Shown: piece by piece, positions 50,601 through 61,200 of the stretch
How positions within the stretch are numbered: position 1 is the stretch's first letter
Layout of the letters: each line of letters opens with the position of its first letter
DNA from: Melanocharis versteri
Lineage: Eukaryota; Chordata; Aves; Passeriformes; Melanocharitidae
Direction: 5' to 3'
NCBI GenBank assembly: GCA_013397845.1
Contig: VZTG01000087.1
Coordinates: forward strand, 1-64,000
DNA length: 64,000 nucleotides
The notes under the pieces: generated by a model
Told to the model about the DNA's origin: nothing
The model's database searches: none
What the model saw: the letters and a program-made list of their open reading frames with translations, nothing else
Position numbers and translations under genes: made by a program

Positions 50601-53600
50601 CTTGATAATGTGTTTAAAAATGAGTATAAAAATGTTTTCTAAATTACCCAGGGTGCCTCGAATCCATCCTGCTTAAGAACGATAGTTTTCAAATTGAAAA
50701 TTTGGATTGAACATGAGGGAAATCTGTGCTGGTTGCAAGCTGTTGTTAAACAGAATAGTTTTTTAAAGGAGGTAGTGCTGATTACCTTATAGAAAAGTTA
50801 TCCTTGACAGCTTCACAAAAATCAGGCTTTCCACGTTATACGATGTACTGGGGAGAAACAAAAGTACTAATGCTCTTGAAGGCTGAAATGTAGTCGAGTT
50901 GAGATAGGCTGTGTGCGTGCTCCAATTGGATCAGCAGCTAGACAGAGACCATACATGTCATGCTCAGCACAGCTGGGGAAGCTGCTGTATAAGGATTCCG
51001 TAAGAGAACCTCAAGCATTTTGCTTCAGGGGTATTTTTCTTGTGCTTTGTTGGAGTTTTTTCCCGTTGGTGGTACAATTTTTCAAAACCTGAAGTTCCTG
51101 CCAAATGTGAAATGTGCCTGGGACGTAATACTGAGCTGCTTCTGCCCTAAATCGTTCACCCCAGGCATTCAAACTCCTTGTGTCCCTGAGCTTGAGACCT
51201 ACCTCATTTAAGTTAACCAGAAAAAGAACTGTACTCATTACAAGCATCCTATTCAATTGGGTTAAAAACATGGATGAAATAAGATGTAGGTCTTAACAGA
51301 AAGAGAAGGTGAAGACCCTGCTTTCCACTGAGTGGACCAGCTGTAGCCTTATAGAAGACATGGCTTTAGAGATGTGGCAAGGACAGTATGTCTCTCACTG
51401 TATAGGTGAGTTAAACGTTTTTCATCATGTATTTTTCTTGTGCTGGTTTTTCAGGTGGTTTTCCTGGGGCTGGAGGTATGCCAGGAATGGCAGGTATGCC
51501 AGGTCTCAATGAGATTCTCAGTGATCCAGAAGTTCTTGCGGCCATGCAGGTGAGTATTTGTTAAAGCCAAAGCTATGTGTTCTGAACGAGAGAAGAACAG
51601 TGCCTGTGAGGCTAAGGGGAGGAAGGAAGATGTGACTTTTTGGATAGTAATGGGGTGCTTGCATATTTCTGTTGTAAAACCCTTTCCTGATGTGTGTGAC
51701 ACCAGACGGTCTGGATTCAATGTTAGCTGTTTTGCAAACTAATGGAAGCTTAATTAAAGATGACATGTGCTCTGCCCCCGGTCTATGATAGGCAAAACTG
51801 TGTGCTATATACAGTTGTCATCTCTTTTGAAAAAGTCTCTCAAATGGTCATTTTCCACATATTATAATTCACTTGCTCATTTTTTGAATGCACACACTTT
51901 ATAGAGGGATAATTATGCACAAACAAAATTGTTAATATTTTTCTAACACAATGTGTTATAATAACATTGTGATGAGAACTGCCTTTCTCTTAGGAGATTA
52001 AATTTTTGAGGTTTTGCCAGAGACAAAGTATTATTAGAATCTGGCATTTTCTGAATTCATATTCAGAAAGCTAACTTCCTTAGTGGGCTTGATTAATTGC
52101 TCAATTAATTAATTGCTCAATGTCATAACTACTTCTACTCAAGAAAAGTATTTCAACAAACTAAATGGAACGTATCTGACAACACCAGTTTTAAGGGCAG
52201 GTGGGCTAGAAAAAGTCAGAGCTATGTACTTACATTTGCATTCTAATATGATCAAGGATAAAACTGTCTTGTTTCTTTTTTCTGGATTGCTGTGATTAGA
52301 GTTACATATTGTCCTCAGCTCATTGAACTAGAGGCATCACAAAGGAAGCTTATTCAGTATGCCCTGGAATCACAAAAAAATCATCACTTTCCATGCAAAA
52401 GTTTGTGGGTTCATTCCCTTAATGGTTGCTGATGTTGGAAAACACACCTTTGCTTAGGCTGCCACAGTCAGCAATGTTGGCTTGCATGCAAACCATGCAG
52501 AAAAGGCTCTTGACTTGTAGCTGTCTTCCTTACCTGGCTAATTCCTGCTGCAGCACTGGAGTTTGCAATGAGAGGTTGCTGAAAACAGTGTTGAGGTGCA
52601 GCTAACTATTAAGTGCTAAATATTATGCCACCTCAGTATGCCTTTAAGAAAACTCCATTGCATGTTGATTACATATGCTCCAGCATAGGGTAGGACTCTG
52701 TTGCAAGAATGTGTGTTGACAGTGTTTTCAGATAATGCAGGCAGGCTTTAACATGTACAGCCTGTTAGCAAACCTTGAGTCTCTTACTGTCCTCTTTGTA
52801 CCAAATTTGTATCTAGATATGATTTATTAGAACTTGATCTATGTCTGCACTGCCACTTTTTCCTAAAATGTCCAACTCTGCGTTCTGGCTTTTTCTAAAT
52901 TGGCCGTGTAAGCTCTAGTTTTAAAAGACAGTAGTTTCTACTGCTTGGCATCTGTTCAGTGCAGCTATGGAGTATGTTGATGGGTAATGTTAGCTGGCAG
53001 CTATTATGTCTGTTATCCGAGGTAACAAAAAAGTCTGAACTTCCTGAATCACAAAAGTTGCTCCAAAATTGCTTTTTAACTGATAGCCTGTAGAGGCTTT
53101 TCATAGTGAGGAGTTAGTGCCAAAACTGGAATATTCTCAGAGTTAAGGCTGCCTGCCACCTCAGTCTCTTTAGCCTTGCTATGATTTCACAGTTTTGGAG
53201 GCTATTCTCCTCAGTTATTATCAGTTAACACTGAAATGTGCCCGAGTCTTTTAACATCTCAGTAAACCTGACAACCTTGTGTGCCTGAAGACAAGCCAGG
53301 TTAAACTGGTTATGCTGTTAACTTCATCTTGTCATCCATAGAAGCAACCAAAGAACCAGATATAGCTGTCTGTGGACATGTTTAGGGAAGTTATTGCTTG
53401 TCATTGGCATGAGTCTTACCTGCTCTAGGTGACCCTGCCTGGGCAGGGGGGTTGGCCTAGATCATCTCCCAAGGTCCCTTCCAACCGTAACAATTCTGTG
53501 ATTTTGTGATCTCTGCAAACCACTCTAAAAACTTGTTTCTTGAGGAAGATTTCTGGTTCCATTACCTGAAGATTTATTTCTTCGGGCTTTTTTTTTTTCC

Positions 53601-55954
53601 CCTCTCAAAGCAGCAAAACTTCTGTTGTATTTCTTTTCACAGCTTCTTAGTGATAGCAAGTTGAGACTTTTTGGAGTGACTTCTAATGCATGGTTTTTTA
53701 GCTCTTTTGCCCCTAAGCTTTCTAGTCTCCAGAAGAATTGACTAAAATTTTAGTGTGTTTTATTTTTCTATTTTGCCTATCTGGAGGGTTGTCTAGTACT
53801 TCATATCTTGCATATACAACTGCTTTCTCTAGACACATGACATTTGTATTTTGGAGTCAAGTAGAAGTTCTTTTCATAAGGAATGATGTGTAAAGATGAA
53901 CCTATGGATTCCTTATTTGACATGTAGCCATATGTTAGACACAGATTTCCAACAAAATGTGTTAAGTTGGGAAAAAAAAAGTAGCGATAACTTTTTCTTG
54001 GAAGTATTATTTTTCTTTCTGCAGCTAAAGACTAGAGCATTAGAGAACTGAGTATCTCCCTAGTACCATTAATACAATGGCTACCATTCCACCTTATGTA
54101 CTAAATATTTCCCTACAGGAATGTTGATATCCTCAGTCTTACGTTTTATTTTGATAATATTGCTCATCAATGTGAAACCTTGGATGTTATAAACACTCTC
54201 TAAGGTTGACAGCTTCCAGGGAGTCACACAAGTACAGAATCATTTACTTGTTGTGAATTTATAGAAAAGTGAAACACATAGCATAAAAGTGGATATTTAA
54301 CATTCATTTAGTTGTACTTTGACACAAACTAGTGACTAAGTTTACTTAGCTTTTTGTTCCAGATTCATATATGAGTGAAACCACAGACTTAACAACATGA
54401 CATAATCTTTATAATCATATGCCCTGTTTTGAAATCAGTTCAAGAAGTCTGAGGTTGTGAAAGTCTTCCTTTTTTCTTTGCATGGGAATCCTGTAAAGTG
54501 GAGAGAATGTATCTAGTCTCTCTTTTCTGAACTTCGGCATTCTGTTTTCCATATACTTTGCGTTTACTTTTATTATCTTTTGTGAGGAACACAACACATT
54601 CGTAAATCCTCCCATAAGACTGGACTCTTGGTTCCCAACGTGTAGAATATGACTGAGGTGTGTGGGTGTTTTCAGTGGAGTCCACACCTACCACATGCAA
54701 TTTAGGATCAGACTTGTTAAGCAGCTTTGGACTGAGTCTGATACTAGAATAGATACAGGAGGGTAGCACAGACAGCTCTGAGCACACTGGTTGGGTTTTG
54801 ATGGTTTCCAAAGAACACGCCTGCTCTGTAGCAAGGGGTTAGAAGTCTAGGGAGTGGTGTGTCTTTTGGTGAAAATACTTAAATGTCCTAGAAACACAGC
54901 AGATGAAATTACAGCTAACATCTGTGATTTGTATCGAACATAATAAACTGCTTGCACTCTCGTTGAATTAAAGAAAATTGGAATTTTTGCAGATGTTGCT
55001 TATAATGGAAACATTTTTCCAGGCTGAGATGTAAAATTGATACATACAGATTAATTATGTTCAAAACATACACATGTAAAACAAGTAAAACCAGTTCAAG
55101 TTCAGGAGGCCAAAGGTATACTAGAAGTATGGGAAAAAGGTATTAATGCTTCTCACACTAAATAGAGAAGATGTAGTCGTCATTTTTTTGGGCACTGACT
55201 TTATTGAATATGTGGATGTATTTATCAACTGCAACACAGTAGTGTGATGAGAGATAACAATGTTCTCTTCCAAGTGTGATTTCTCAGCAGAGGTGAGGAA
55301 TGACTGAGAATTAGATGCATTTTTAAAAGCCAAACATTGCCACATTGTCTGCACACAACCCAACAGTTTCAGGCTTCTGCTTGTAGAATGAAAAAATGAG
55401 AGTAGGATAAGAGTCAGCTGTTGGTCAGAATAGAGTTATCTTACCATGCATGCTACACACATCGAACTCCTACCTCCTTCAAAATGCGTTTGAAAGATGC
55501 CTGAACAGAAATAATACAGTAGGTGTGGCTGTGTTTGATAGCTCCTGTTCTGGGAAAACAGAACTCTTATCCTATCCCCCTTCTTGCACACTGAACTATT
55601 ACTGTAACAAGTTCAGTAATGACTCTGGTGTTTAGTGACACAGCTTTAACAACATGCACTGTATTATTGGGTGGTCATTAGAGACTTCTTGCCAGAAGTC
55701 TAATGTAGTCTTGTCATGTAAAAGCTGAGCAAGACTACATTCATGTGGAACCATATAATCACTTTTGTAGAGTTGTTTTACAAATGCCCTAATTTTTTTT
55801 TTTTTTTTTGCTTTTTGTCCTGCAGGATCCAGAAGTTATGGTTGCATTCCAAGATGTTGCCCAGAACCCAGCAAATATGTCTAAGTACCAGAGCAATCCC
55901 AAGGTCATGAATCTCATCAGTAAATTGTCTGCCAAATTTGGCAGTAAACCATAA
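35632..55954 (+). CDS. ST13: ST13 (Hip), Hsc70-interacting protein, exons 2-12 visible
   Basis: A cytosolic co-chaperone that binds the Hsc70 ATPase domain through TPR repeats and stabilises its ADP state, also working in the Hsp90 receptor-maturation pathway. Coding exons seen: 40122-40179, 41388-41457, 41562-41632, 42155-42221, 42801-42885, 44645-44755, 46109-46211, 49434-49550, 50245-50308, 51455-51549, 55826-55954. All junctions are GT-AG and phases agree, giving 322 residues after a split serine codon, then TAA. Human Hip is 369 residues and exon 1 (about 36 residues, dimerisation domain) is missing, probably in the N gap; the left boundary given here is therefore only the gap edge. Domains in order: acidic linker, three TPR motifs (exons 5-8), a highly charged helix (exon 9), a shortened GGMP-type repeat (exons 10-11) and the C-terminal DP/STI1-like domain (exons 11-12). 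Confidence 0.95.
35692..35772. repeat. 24-bp pyrimidine-rich minisatellite, 3.4 copies
   Basis: Three 24-bp units (35692-35715, 35716-35739, 35740-35763) differing at a few positions, then a 9-base partial copy. Each starts with CTTCCCGCC and is otherwise almost all C and T on the plus strand. It is probably in ST13 intron 1 or the promoter-proximal region. Confidence 0.9.
40122..40179 (+). CDS. ST13: ST13 exon 2
   Basis: This 58-bp exon completes a serine codon from exon 1 and encodes MGGTIPPAPANASTEETSK. MGG and IPP align with the human SMGGKVPP segment; the rest has diverged. The acceptor follows a T-rich tract ending in GAAAAG, and the donor is GTGAGA. The exon is identified by position, phase and the conserved first residues. 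Confidence 0.88.
41388..41457 (+). CDS. ST13: ST13 exon 3 (acidic linker)
   Basis: This 70-bp exon encodes GKAEEHPEEPVKSPEPESEE and then SDL plus the first base of Glu. It corresponds to the human acidic linker ending in SSEESDLE. The linker is rich in E, P and S, poorly conserved, and probably disordered. The acceptor is CTCCCAG and the donor GTGGGG. Confidence 0.92.
41562..41632 (+). CDS. ST13: ST13 exon 4
   Basis: This 71-bp exon encodes IDNEGVIEPDNDDPQEMGDE then NVE, matching the human [23 protein letters not shown] segment before the TPR domain. It follows a short 104-bp intron and has a CCCCCAG acceptor and GTAAGC donor. Confidence 0.95.
42155..42221 (+). CDS. ST13: ST13 exon 5 (start of TPR 1)
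   Basis: This 67-bp exon encodes VTEEMADQANEKKIEAINAL and GE plus the first base of Gly. It contains the first helix of TPR motif 1. The exon ends G before a GTGATA donor, and the split glycine is completed by exon 6. Confidence 0.95.
42801..42885 (+). CDS. ST13: ST13 exon 6 (TPR 1)
   Basis: This 85-bp exon encodes DLQKAVDLFTDAIKLNPCLA and ILYAKRA with a split serine. This is the second half of TPR 1 and the LYAKRA start of TPR 2. It is very close to human, which reads LNPRLA where this protein has LNPCLA. Confidence 0.96.
43134..43592 (-). mobile_element. LTR-like insertion, reverse strand, ST13 intron 6 (candidate solo LTR)
   Basis: A GC-richer block unlike the surrounding intron. Read on the minus strand it has the order of a retroviral LTR: a TATAAAA box (43390-43396), then about 75 bases further an ATTAAA polyadenylation-type signal (43310-43315), then a U5-like GC-richer tail. 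The limits given assume a 5-bp direct repeat, ATACT, at 43129-43133 and 43593-43597. The minus-strand element then starts with TG but does not end in CA, so the boundaries are tentative. A perfect 12-bp palindrome (cagctcgagctg) lies at 43337-43348. No retroviral gene is present. Confidence 0.4.
44645..44755 (+). CDS. ST13: ST13 exon 7 (TPR 2 and start of TPR 3)
   Basis: This 111-bp exon encodes VFVKLQKPNAAIRDCDRAIK, then INPDSAQTYKWRGKAH and a split arginine. It carries the core of TPR 2 and the KWRGKAHR start of TPR 3, the region that contacts Hsc70. The acceptor is TCCCACAG and the donor GTAATG. Confidence 0.97.
44983..45005. repeat. (CT)n microsatellite
   Basis: Eleven CT units plus one base, in ST13 intron 7. 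A simple, probably polymorphic dinucleotide tract. Confidence 0.95.
46109..46211 (+). CDS. ST13: ST13 exon 8 (TPR 3)
   Basis: This 103-bp exon encodes [20 protein letters not shown] then DEDASAMLKEVQPR, identical or nearly so to human Hip. It completes TPR 3 and enters the following helix. The acceptor is ATTCTAG and the donor GTAAGT. Confidence 0.97.
46828..47856 (+). mobile_element. Solo LTR of an avian endogenous retrovirus (ERVL-like), TSD TGCAT
   Basis: A 1029-bp element in ST13 intron 8, sense orientation. It starts TGTATTGGG and ends CCCACA (TG...CA termini). It is flanked by an exact 5-bp target-site duplication, TGCAT, at 46823-46827 and 47857-47861. A TATTTAA box lies at 46988-46994 and an AATAAA signal at 47670-47675. 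The region between is made of loosely repeated units around GTGGAGG/GGAGCAG motifs, which matches my memory of a common bird LTR family. A 5-bp duplication suits ERVL-type integrases. No internal retroviral genes remain, so it is a solo LTR left by recombination. It contains a long open frame (47009-47596) that resembles no protein I know and is probably non-coding. Confidence 0.85.
49434..49550 (+). CDS. ST13: ST13 exon 9 (charged helix)
   Basis: This 117-bp exon (39 codons, phase 0 at both ends) encodes AQKIAEHRRKYERKREEKEI and then KERMERVKKAREEHEKAQR. It is the long, highly charged alpha-helical segment after the TPR domain, needed together with the TPRs for Hsc70 binding in the mammalian protein. 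The donor is GTGAAT. Confidence 0.96.
50245..50308 (+). CDS. ST13: ST13 exon 10 (start of Gly-rich repeat)
   Basis: This 64-bp exon encodes EEEARRQAGGAQFGGFPGGF followed by P and a split glycine. It ends the charged helix and begins the flexible glycine/proline-rich linker. The DNA contains a direct repeat of GGTGGCTTCCCA, which is the coding form of the GGFP repeat. Confidence 0.95.
51455..51549 (+). CDS. ST13: ST13 exon 11 (GGMP repeat, start of DP domain)
   Basis: This 95-bp exon encodes GFPGAGGMPGMAGMPG, then LNEILSDPEVLAAMQ. The first part is the GGMP-type repeat and the second the start of the C-terminal DP/STI1-like domain. The repeat is shorter than in human Hip, lacking several GGMPG units. 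Confidence 0.95.
52092..52121. repeat. AT-rich 16-bp-period duplication
   Basis: The 14-mer attaattgctcaat occurs at 52092-52105 and 52108-52121 in ST13 intron 11. A small local duplication. Confidence 0.75.
53419..53510 (+). mobile_element. CR1 LINE 3' end fragment
   Basis: Sequence typical of the 3' end of avian CR1 retrotransposons, in ST13 intron 11: CTAGGTGACCCTGC, then GGTTGGCCTAGATCATCTCC, then GGTCCCTTCCAACC, ending in the octamer-like tail ATTCTGTGATTTTGTGA. Only the 5'-truncated tail is clear, as usual for CR1, and any further 5' part has decayed. It supports an avian (sauropsid) host. Confidence 0.88.
55826..55954 (+). CDS. ST13: ST13 exon 12 (DP domain, stop)
   Basis: This 129-bp exon encodes DPEVMVAFQDVAQNPANMSK, then YQSNPKVMNLISKLSAKFGS and KP before TAA at 55952-55954. 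This is the C-terminal DP/STI1-like domain, almost identical to human except the last residues. A 17-T polypyrimidine run (55793-55809) precedes the TGCAG acceptor. Confidence 0.97.
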   Translation, partial: DPEVMVAFQDVAQNPANMSKYQSNPKVMNLISKLSAKFGSKP

Positions 55955-57570
55955 AATCCCTGGTTCTTAAAAATCATATCTGAATGGGAAGGATTGGATT
56001 TGGCTAACCAGTGTTGCAATAAAACAAACCATTTTACCTCTGATCTTCTTAAGAAGAGAAACGGGGTGTTCTAAGGAGAACTGCTCTCTAGCCCCAAGTA
56101 TTGACTTTATTCAATTATTGGTTTATAGAACTCAGATTATATTCAGATGACTTAGTTTCAACCATCCCTTCTTGTCCAAGAGTTGCAACCTTTTATTATG
56201 AGTATTACAGACAGTTTTCTCTGAATGAATGCTCTTACAACAAATTGTAGTAAACCAGGAGTGTAAGATAAAAACATGCTATTTTTTAAAAATTGCTCTC
56301 ACTGAGCAAAGGGGAAAGAACTTTTAACAGCTGAAGTCTGTCTTAATCCCCTTAGGACAGAAAAATAGCAAAGGTGGGACAAGTCTGAAGAATTAACTGG
56401 ATAAAGGAATTGTCTGCAAATACAATTTTGTTTTCTTTTTTTTAATGGGTGACTGACATTATAGAGCTATTATCAGTATAATCAGGCTAGCTAGTTACAC
56501 ACTGGAGCTTCCAGCAATACTGCAAATACTGTATCATTTTGATCACCACAACTGTGCAACAAAGGTACAGTTCTATCCTTTGCACAACCTGGCATGGAGT
56601 ACGTATTGCTGAGGCCACAGATGTTTTGTTACTTGTTCAGTTCTTGTCCAGCACCTTTACGTAACATTTTATTTATCAGTCTGGGTATGGGAGAGCAGCT
56701 TCCTCTCTGTGCTTTTGCTCATGTCCTTTCCCAGTTGGCAGGCCCTCTGCTGGTTGCACTCACCCTTCCTTGGGGCCATGCTTACCAGGTTGCATCTATT
56801 TGGAAACTTTAGGGAAGGAATCTTGTTCCCATCACTACCTCTGTCCCACTGAATGCAAGCCATCCAGAACATGTACACGCAGAGTTACAGATTGGTAAAG
56901 GGCAGAATACCCAACAAAATTGCAGCTCTGGGTTCTGAATCGGTTTGGGTCCTTACATGCTCACTGATTAAAATTTCTTGGTCAAAGTCCTGCTGTCTCT
57001 GTAGAGGTGATGACTCTCTTCACCACATTCTGTAGTCTTCCGTCTTTTCTTGTAGCCTCTTGTTTAAAAAAAATTAAAAATCTGTTGTTGTGGTTTCATA
57101 CCTCCATGGTTCTGAGGCTTGTGATACGCAGGAAAAGGTGAAGTAATTGGAACAGACAGAATATTCTTCTAACACATGCATTTATCAGCATGGGTATCCT
57201 TGAAGCGGTGTCTGTGCTGATGATATTCAGTGACTTTAGCTACCAATAAAGACAGTTGTTGCTTCTGTTTGTCTTGGCTAAAACATCTTTATGTGGAAAA
57301 AATGACCATAGTTACCTGTTCACCACTTGAGTTTCAAGGTTTGTGTTATTCTTTTGTAATTCTGTATCTTAAGCCATAACTGATGTTACCATTTTTAAAC
57401 AAATCTGGTTTGATGTAGGAACTCGACAGTGGTTGCAAAAAAGTAAATCCCCAAATGCTTTTTCTCCTACTAATGACCCTGCACAATGAAATGTGAATCT
57501 TTTTGCTTAAGAAATACAGTTCTGAATACTTCTCTTAGCCTTTAAAAATAAAGTATGGTTTTGAAAAACA
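55955..57570 (+). other. ST13: ST13 3' UTR (inferred)
   Basis: Sequence after the ST13 stop holds AATAAA signals at 56018-56023, 57245-57250 and 57547-57552. Use of the last gives a 3' UTR of about 1.6 kb. The first would give a very short alternative 3' UTR of about 85 bases. Which sites are used needs transcript data. Confidence 0.5.
57547..57552 (+). terminator. ST13: Candidate distal polyadenylation signal of ST13
   Basis: AATAAA in the context AAAAATAAAGTATGG, the most distal of three canonical signals within 1.6 kb of the ST13 stop. A GT-containing stretch follows (GGGTTTGTGTAAC, from about 57580), as expected downstream of a cleavage site. Confidence 0.5.
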
Positions 57571-60500
57571 CAGCTTTTTGGGTTTGTGTAACTTTCTGAT
57601 AAAAACTATTTTGCTTTAATTAAATGTGGAAGTGCTTTAATTAAACTGTATATATAACTTGTGTTTTAAAGTGGAACTGAATGCCTAAGGGCTCTTCTTC
57701 ATGACCAAATGAACACAAATTACAGTTGTGTGTTGCTGTGTGCATGGCTTTTGGTCATAGTCTTGATCTCCCATTCCTGAGAAGAGATATTTGAAGTAGG
57801 TCACCCCTCCATATAGGCTGAATCTTGACTTCTGCATTCAGGCTAGTGCATATGCAGTGTGCACAAATTAGAGTGTCTTGAATATAGGTTTGTTCCCTAC
57901 AGTTTCCTGTTATTCCAACTTGGCTGTTTGTGTCTGTCTACCCATGAGTAGTCAAAAGTAGGAAGTTACTCCTACCTAATAGAAATGGTCGTATCTGTGT
58001 CCTGCCTGCTTGCTTACACATTAGTTGCCCTTATTCAGAGTTGATTGATTCAATAGAAACATTCTCCCTCATTCTGATGTTTGCATTAGCAGTTTAGCTG
58101 AATTCTTGGTGTTTGGGAATACACATCCTATGACTCTCTTGGTGTATGAGCTTTTTTGGTTTTGGTGTTATTCAGCAAGTAAATTGATGAGCTGTCTGGA
58201 CCTCATCTCAGTTCCCCGAGTTGGTGTGTGGACATCTAAGCAGCTAAACTGGTTTGAACAGAACTAAAAGTGCAGAAAGCTAACTGCACAAGAGATGAGC
58301 AAAGATGGGAAGTTCCAAATGCGGGATGTAAGTAGCTAAATGAGGAAGTTGTTATTTGCATTGGTTGCTCCTGTATTTACTGGCAGCTCCTTCAGGTTAT
58401 TTGTTCTGTTGCAGCACAGAGTAGGGGTGGTTCTTTTAAGTGCGGTGGCAATAACCAGCTCTGCTGCCAGTTTGATTCTGAAAGCTGCAAGAACATATTC
58501 ACGTCAGCTGGGACAGTGCTGCCAGTCCTGCTCCTGGCTCAGGTGTCCCTTTCTGCCTTGTGCACAAGTCCTGTACCGTGCTGTTTGGCTGATCCCATGC
58601 CACAGATTCAATGCAGTGATACACCTGCAGCTGACTGGTAGCAGAGGCTCCTAGCCTTGTCCCTGTGTGAGTCCCAGTCACTTCATTGTCCTCTGTGGTT
58701 CAGTTCTGCCCCAAGGGAAAGTAAGTGGCAGCTCAATCGCCACTTCCAGGCTGTTCTAGTTCACAGAGAGTCCTTTTGCATAGTAATGAGGAAAATGCAA
58801 AGCTTGGTGCCTTTACCAGATTTTTTGGGGAATAGTCTCTCCTGTCATTGTAGGGCTATGAATAAATGGTATTTGTTGAAGTGGCTTGGTTTGTCTTGGT
58901 GGGAAGGCAGTGATTGGATGAGTAGGAGCCAGACTCTCAAAGCTGGATGAAGGTAGGTGGGACAGGCCCAGGTAGAGTAGTGATAGGCCAGAGGAGAATG
59001 GGTCAATGGGTATTAAAAAGCCATGTAAAGGTAAAAGCATGTTACAGAAAAAGCTTTTTGCAAGTACTATGTGTAGTTTAAAATATTTGTCTTTAAATGC
59101 CACCTTGTTTTTCTTGTGTGTTACTTTCAGGGCTTTTGCATAAAGCTCATACAAGCCACACTCTTGCATCTGCCTGTACATACCTCTTTTGTGGGATGGA
59201 AGAGCAAATAAGATTGTTATGGGAGCTCATGGCACCTGCTGTCCAAGCAGAATCCTTCACCCATATGGATGGGGGATTCTGGACCAAGCCAAGGGGAGCT
59301 GGAGCCAGGTTAGCTTCGGCATGGATCATGGTGTGCTGCTGACTGGAAGTGTTTGGAGCCCCTTCGAAATCCCACAGGGCATGTAGGCTGAGGGATGCTG
59401 CAGCGCTTTCAGGCTGTAGAGCAAGTGGGTTGTTGAACTAGTGGCAGAGGCTGGAGGGTTGTTCCCTTTCGTTTGCTGCAGGGCAGTCTGACACTGGCAG
59501 TTACTGGTCCTGATGTGGATTGGTAACCTGGAGCTGCAGGGTGGTTCACTGGGAAAACAGTAGCAGTATTTTCTTCTGATGCCTACAGAAAGGTGTCTCG
59601 TGAACTGTATTCAGAGCTCTGCAGGTGGGCCTCAACTTTGCTTCATACATGATGGAGCGAGGGCAGCATTTTGGGAAAGTAATTCTGGATTACCAAGGAG
59701 CTGAAGTGGAGTAAAAAATGGTGGTGTCCAATTGAATGCAGACAGCTCCATGTTCAGTACCACAAGACAAATCATAGGAGGTCAGTAGTGTGATATAAGA
59801 AAATGCAAATACAGAGGAAGCAGGGACAGTTTTAATGTGACAGATAAATGAAGCAGGTTGGGTGGTTGCTGGTGGACCTGTACTGTGGAGCAAGAAAAAA
59901 AACTCAAGTGACAGGGCTACAAGTCACTGATCACCTTGTGAATCAAAGCTTGAGTAAGTCATACTAACTTGATGTGGTCCTCACAAACAGGAACTTTGTG
60001 TAAGACAAACCTTTCCTTGTCCCTACTGACTGGAGGTCCCGAGGTCCCATGGAATGTAAACACTGAGGACTCTCCTGTAAATCTGAATCTTGATGACTAA
60101 CCAAATCCAGATGTTAATTTGTAATCTTGCTAACAAAGTGTTACTACTGTAGATGTCTGCTGTACAAACACACTTTTGAAAGCTGTATTCTAGATGAATG
60201 ATCTCAGACAAGCTTGAGATCTTATCAATAAATAAATGTATTTGCAGAATGTGTTACGTCTCTGTCTTAAGTGGGTTACAACTTTGGCACCTTTGTTGTT
60301 GCACAGGATTTTTTTTTAATGTATAAACATTTATTTCAGAGGCTACAAGGAATGTAAGTTGCTACTATATGTAAAGAAGTTAAACGTGAAAGATTACAGG
60401 GTTTAGGTTAGCAGATTATCTTGGAATTTCTTCCTGAAGTACAGCAGCTGCAGCAGTCCAGATGGTAAGCATAATTTTTATAGAACAAAGGTATTCAGAA

Positions 60501-61185
60501 AAACAAGGTACTTATTACTCAAGTGTAAAGTAAGTATCAAGGAGGTGAGTTCTAAACCAGGTAATAGTAAATTGAATTCCATTATTGAAACATTTAGTTT
60601 TCTAACATTCTCACTGGTGGGTAAGAGTTACAAGAAATGAGTTGGATTTGCATTTCGCATTTCAGAAGGAAAAATATCATAGCTGAAATCATGTAACAAC
60701 CAGCGTGGTGTTCAATAAAATTAGCTTTTAAAATAGGCTGAACATACAAGTTGTTAGGAAATCATCAGAATTAGATGGAAAAATATCAAAGTACTATATT
60801 GAGAATGAAGTGTCTGAGCTGCTGCCAGCTGCCCTGCCTCTCATTAGAGAAAATTCATTCTGATGTTCAGCCACTAATGTCTAGTTCTTATTTGGAAAAG
60901 AAAACCACCTGTGCTTTCTTATTTCAGATTTTTTAAAAATTGGTCTCAAATATAGCTTATTGCTAAGAGTTTATAAGGAAAAATTAACACAGTTGTTCTA
61001 CAAGGTGATTTGCCCTCACACTTTCTTGTGTGTTATTCTAAAATGAGGAAAAGTTCTTGAAAAAAATAGCTTTTTCAGAAGCCATTTTGTAATCTGGCAC
61101 ATTTTTTCTCTCGTGTCTTGTGTGAAAACTGTTCAAACCAGAAAAAGCAAGATTCTGAACTGGAATTAATTACTAGCCTTTACCC

Positions 61186-61200
61186 AAAAAAAAAAAAAAA
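61186..61200. repeat. Poly-A run (15 A)
   Basis: Fifteen consecutive A. No retroposon body was recognised next to it. Confidence 0.8.

Larger units (their letters stand above)
35773..55825 (+). other. ST13: ST13 introns
   Basis: Introns are: up to 40121 (intron 1), 40180-41387, 41458-41561, 41633-42154, 42222-42800, 42886-44644, 44756-46108, 46212-49433, 49551-50244, 50309-51454, 51550-55825. Contents noted separately are the LTR-like block (intron 6), CT repeat (7), solo LTR (8), CR1 tail and small duplication (11). The rest is ordinary AT-rich intron with no other recognised gene; intron 1 (over 4 kb) shows nothing convincing beyond the pyrimidine minisatellite. Confidence 0.8.

Noticed and set aside
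58340..59400. Several open frames of 60-120 codons right of ST13 considered as SLC25A17 exons
   Set aside because: None shows the mitochondrial-carrier PxD/ExxK signature or matching splice phases, and there is no CpG island.
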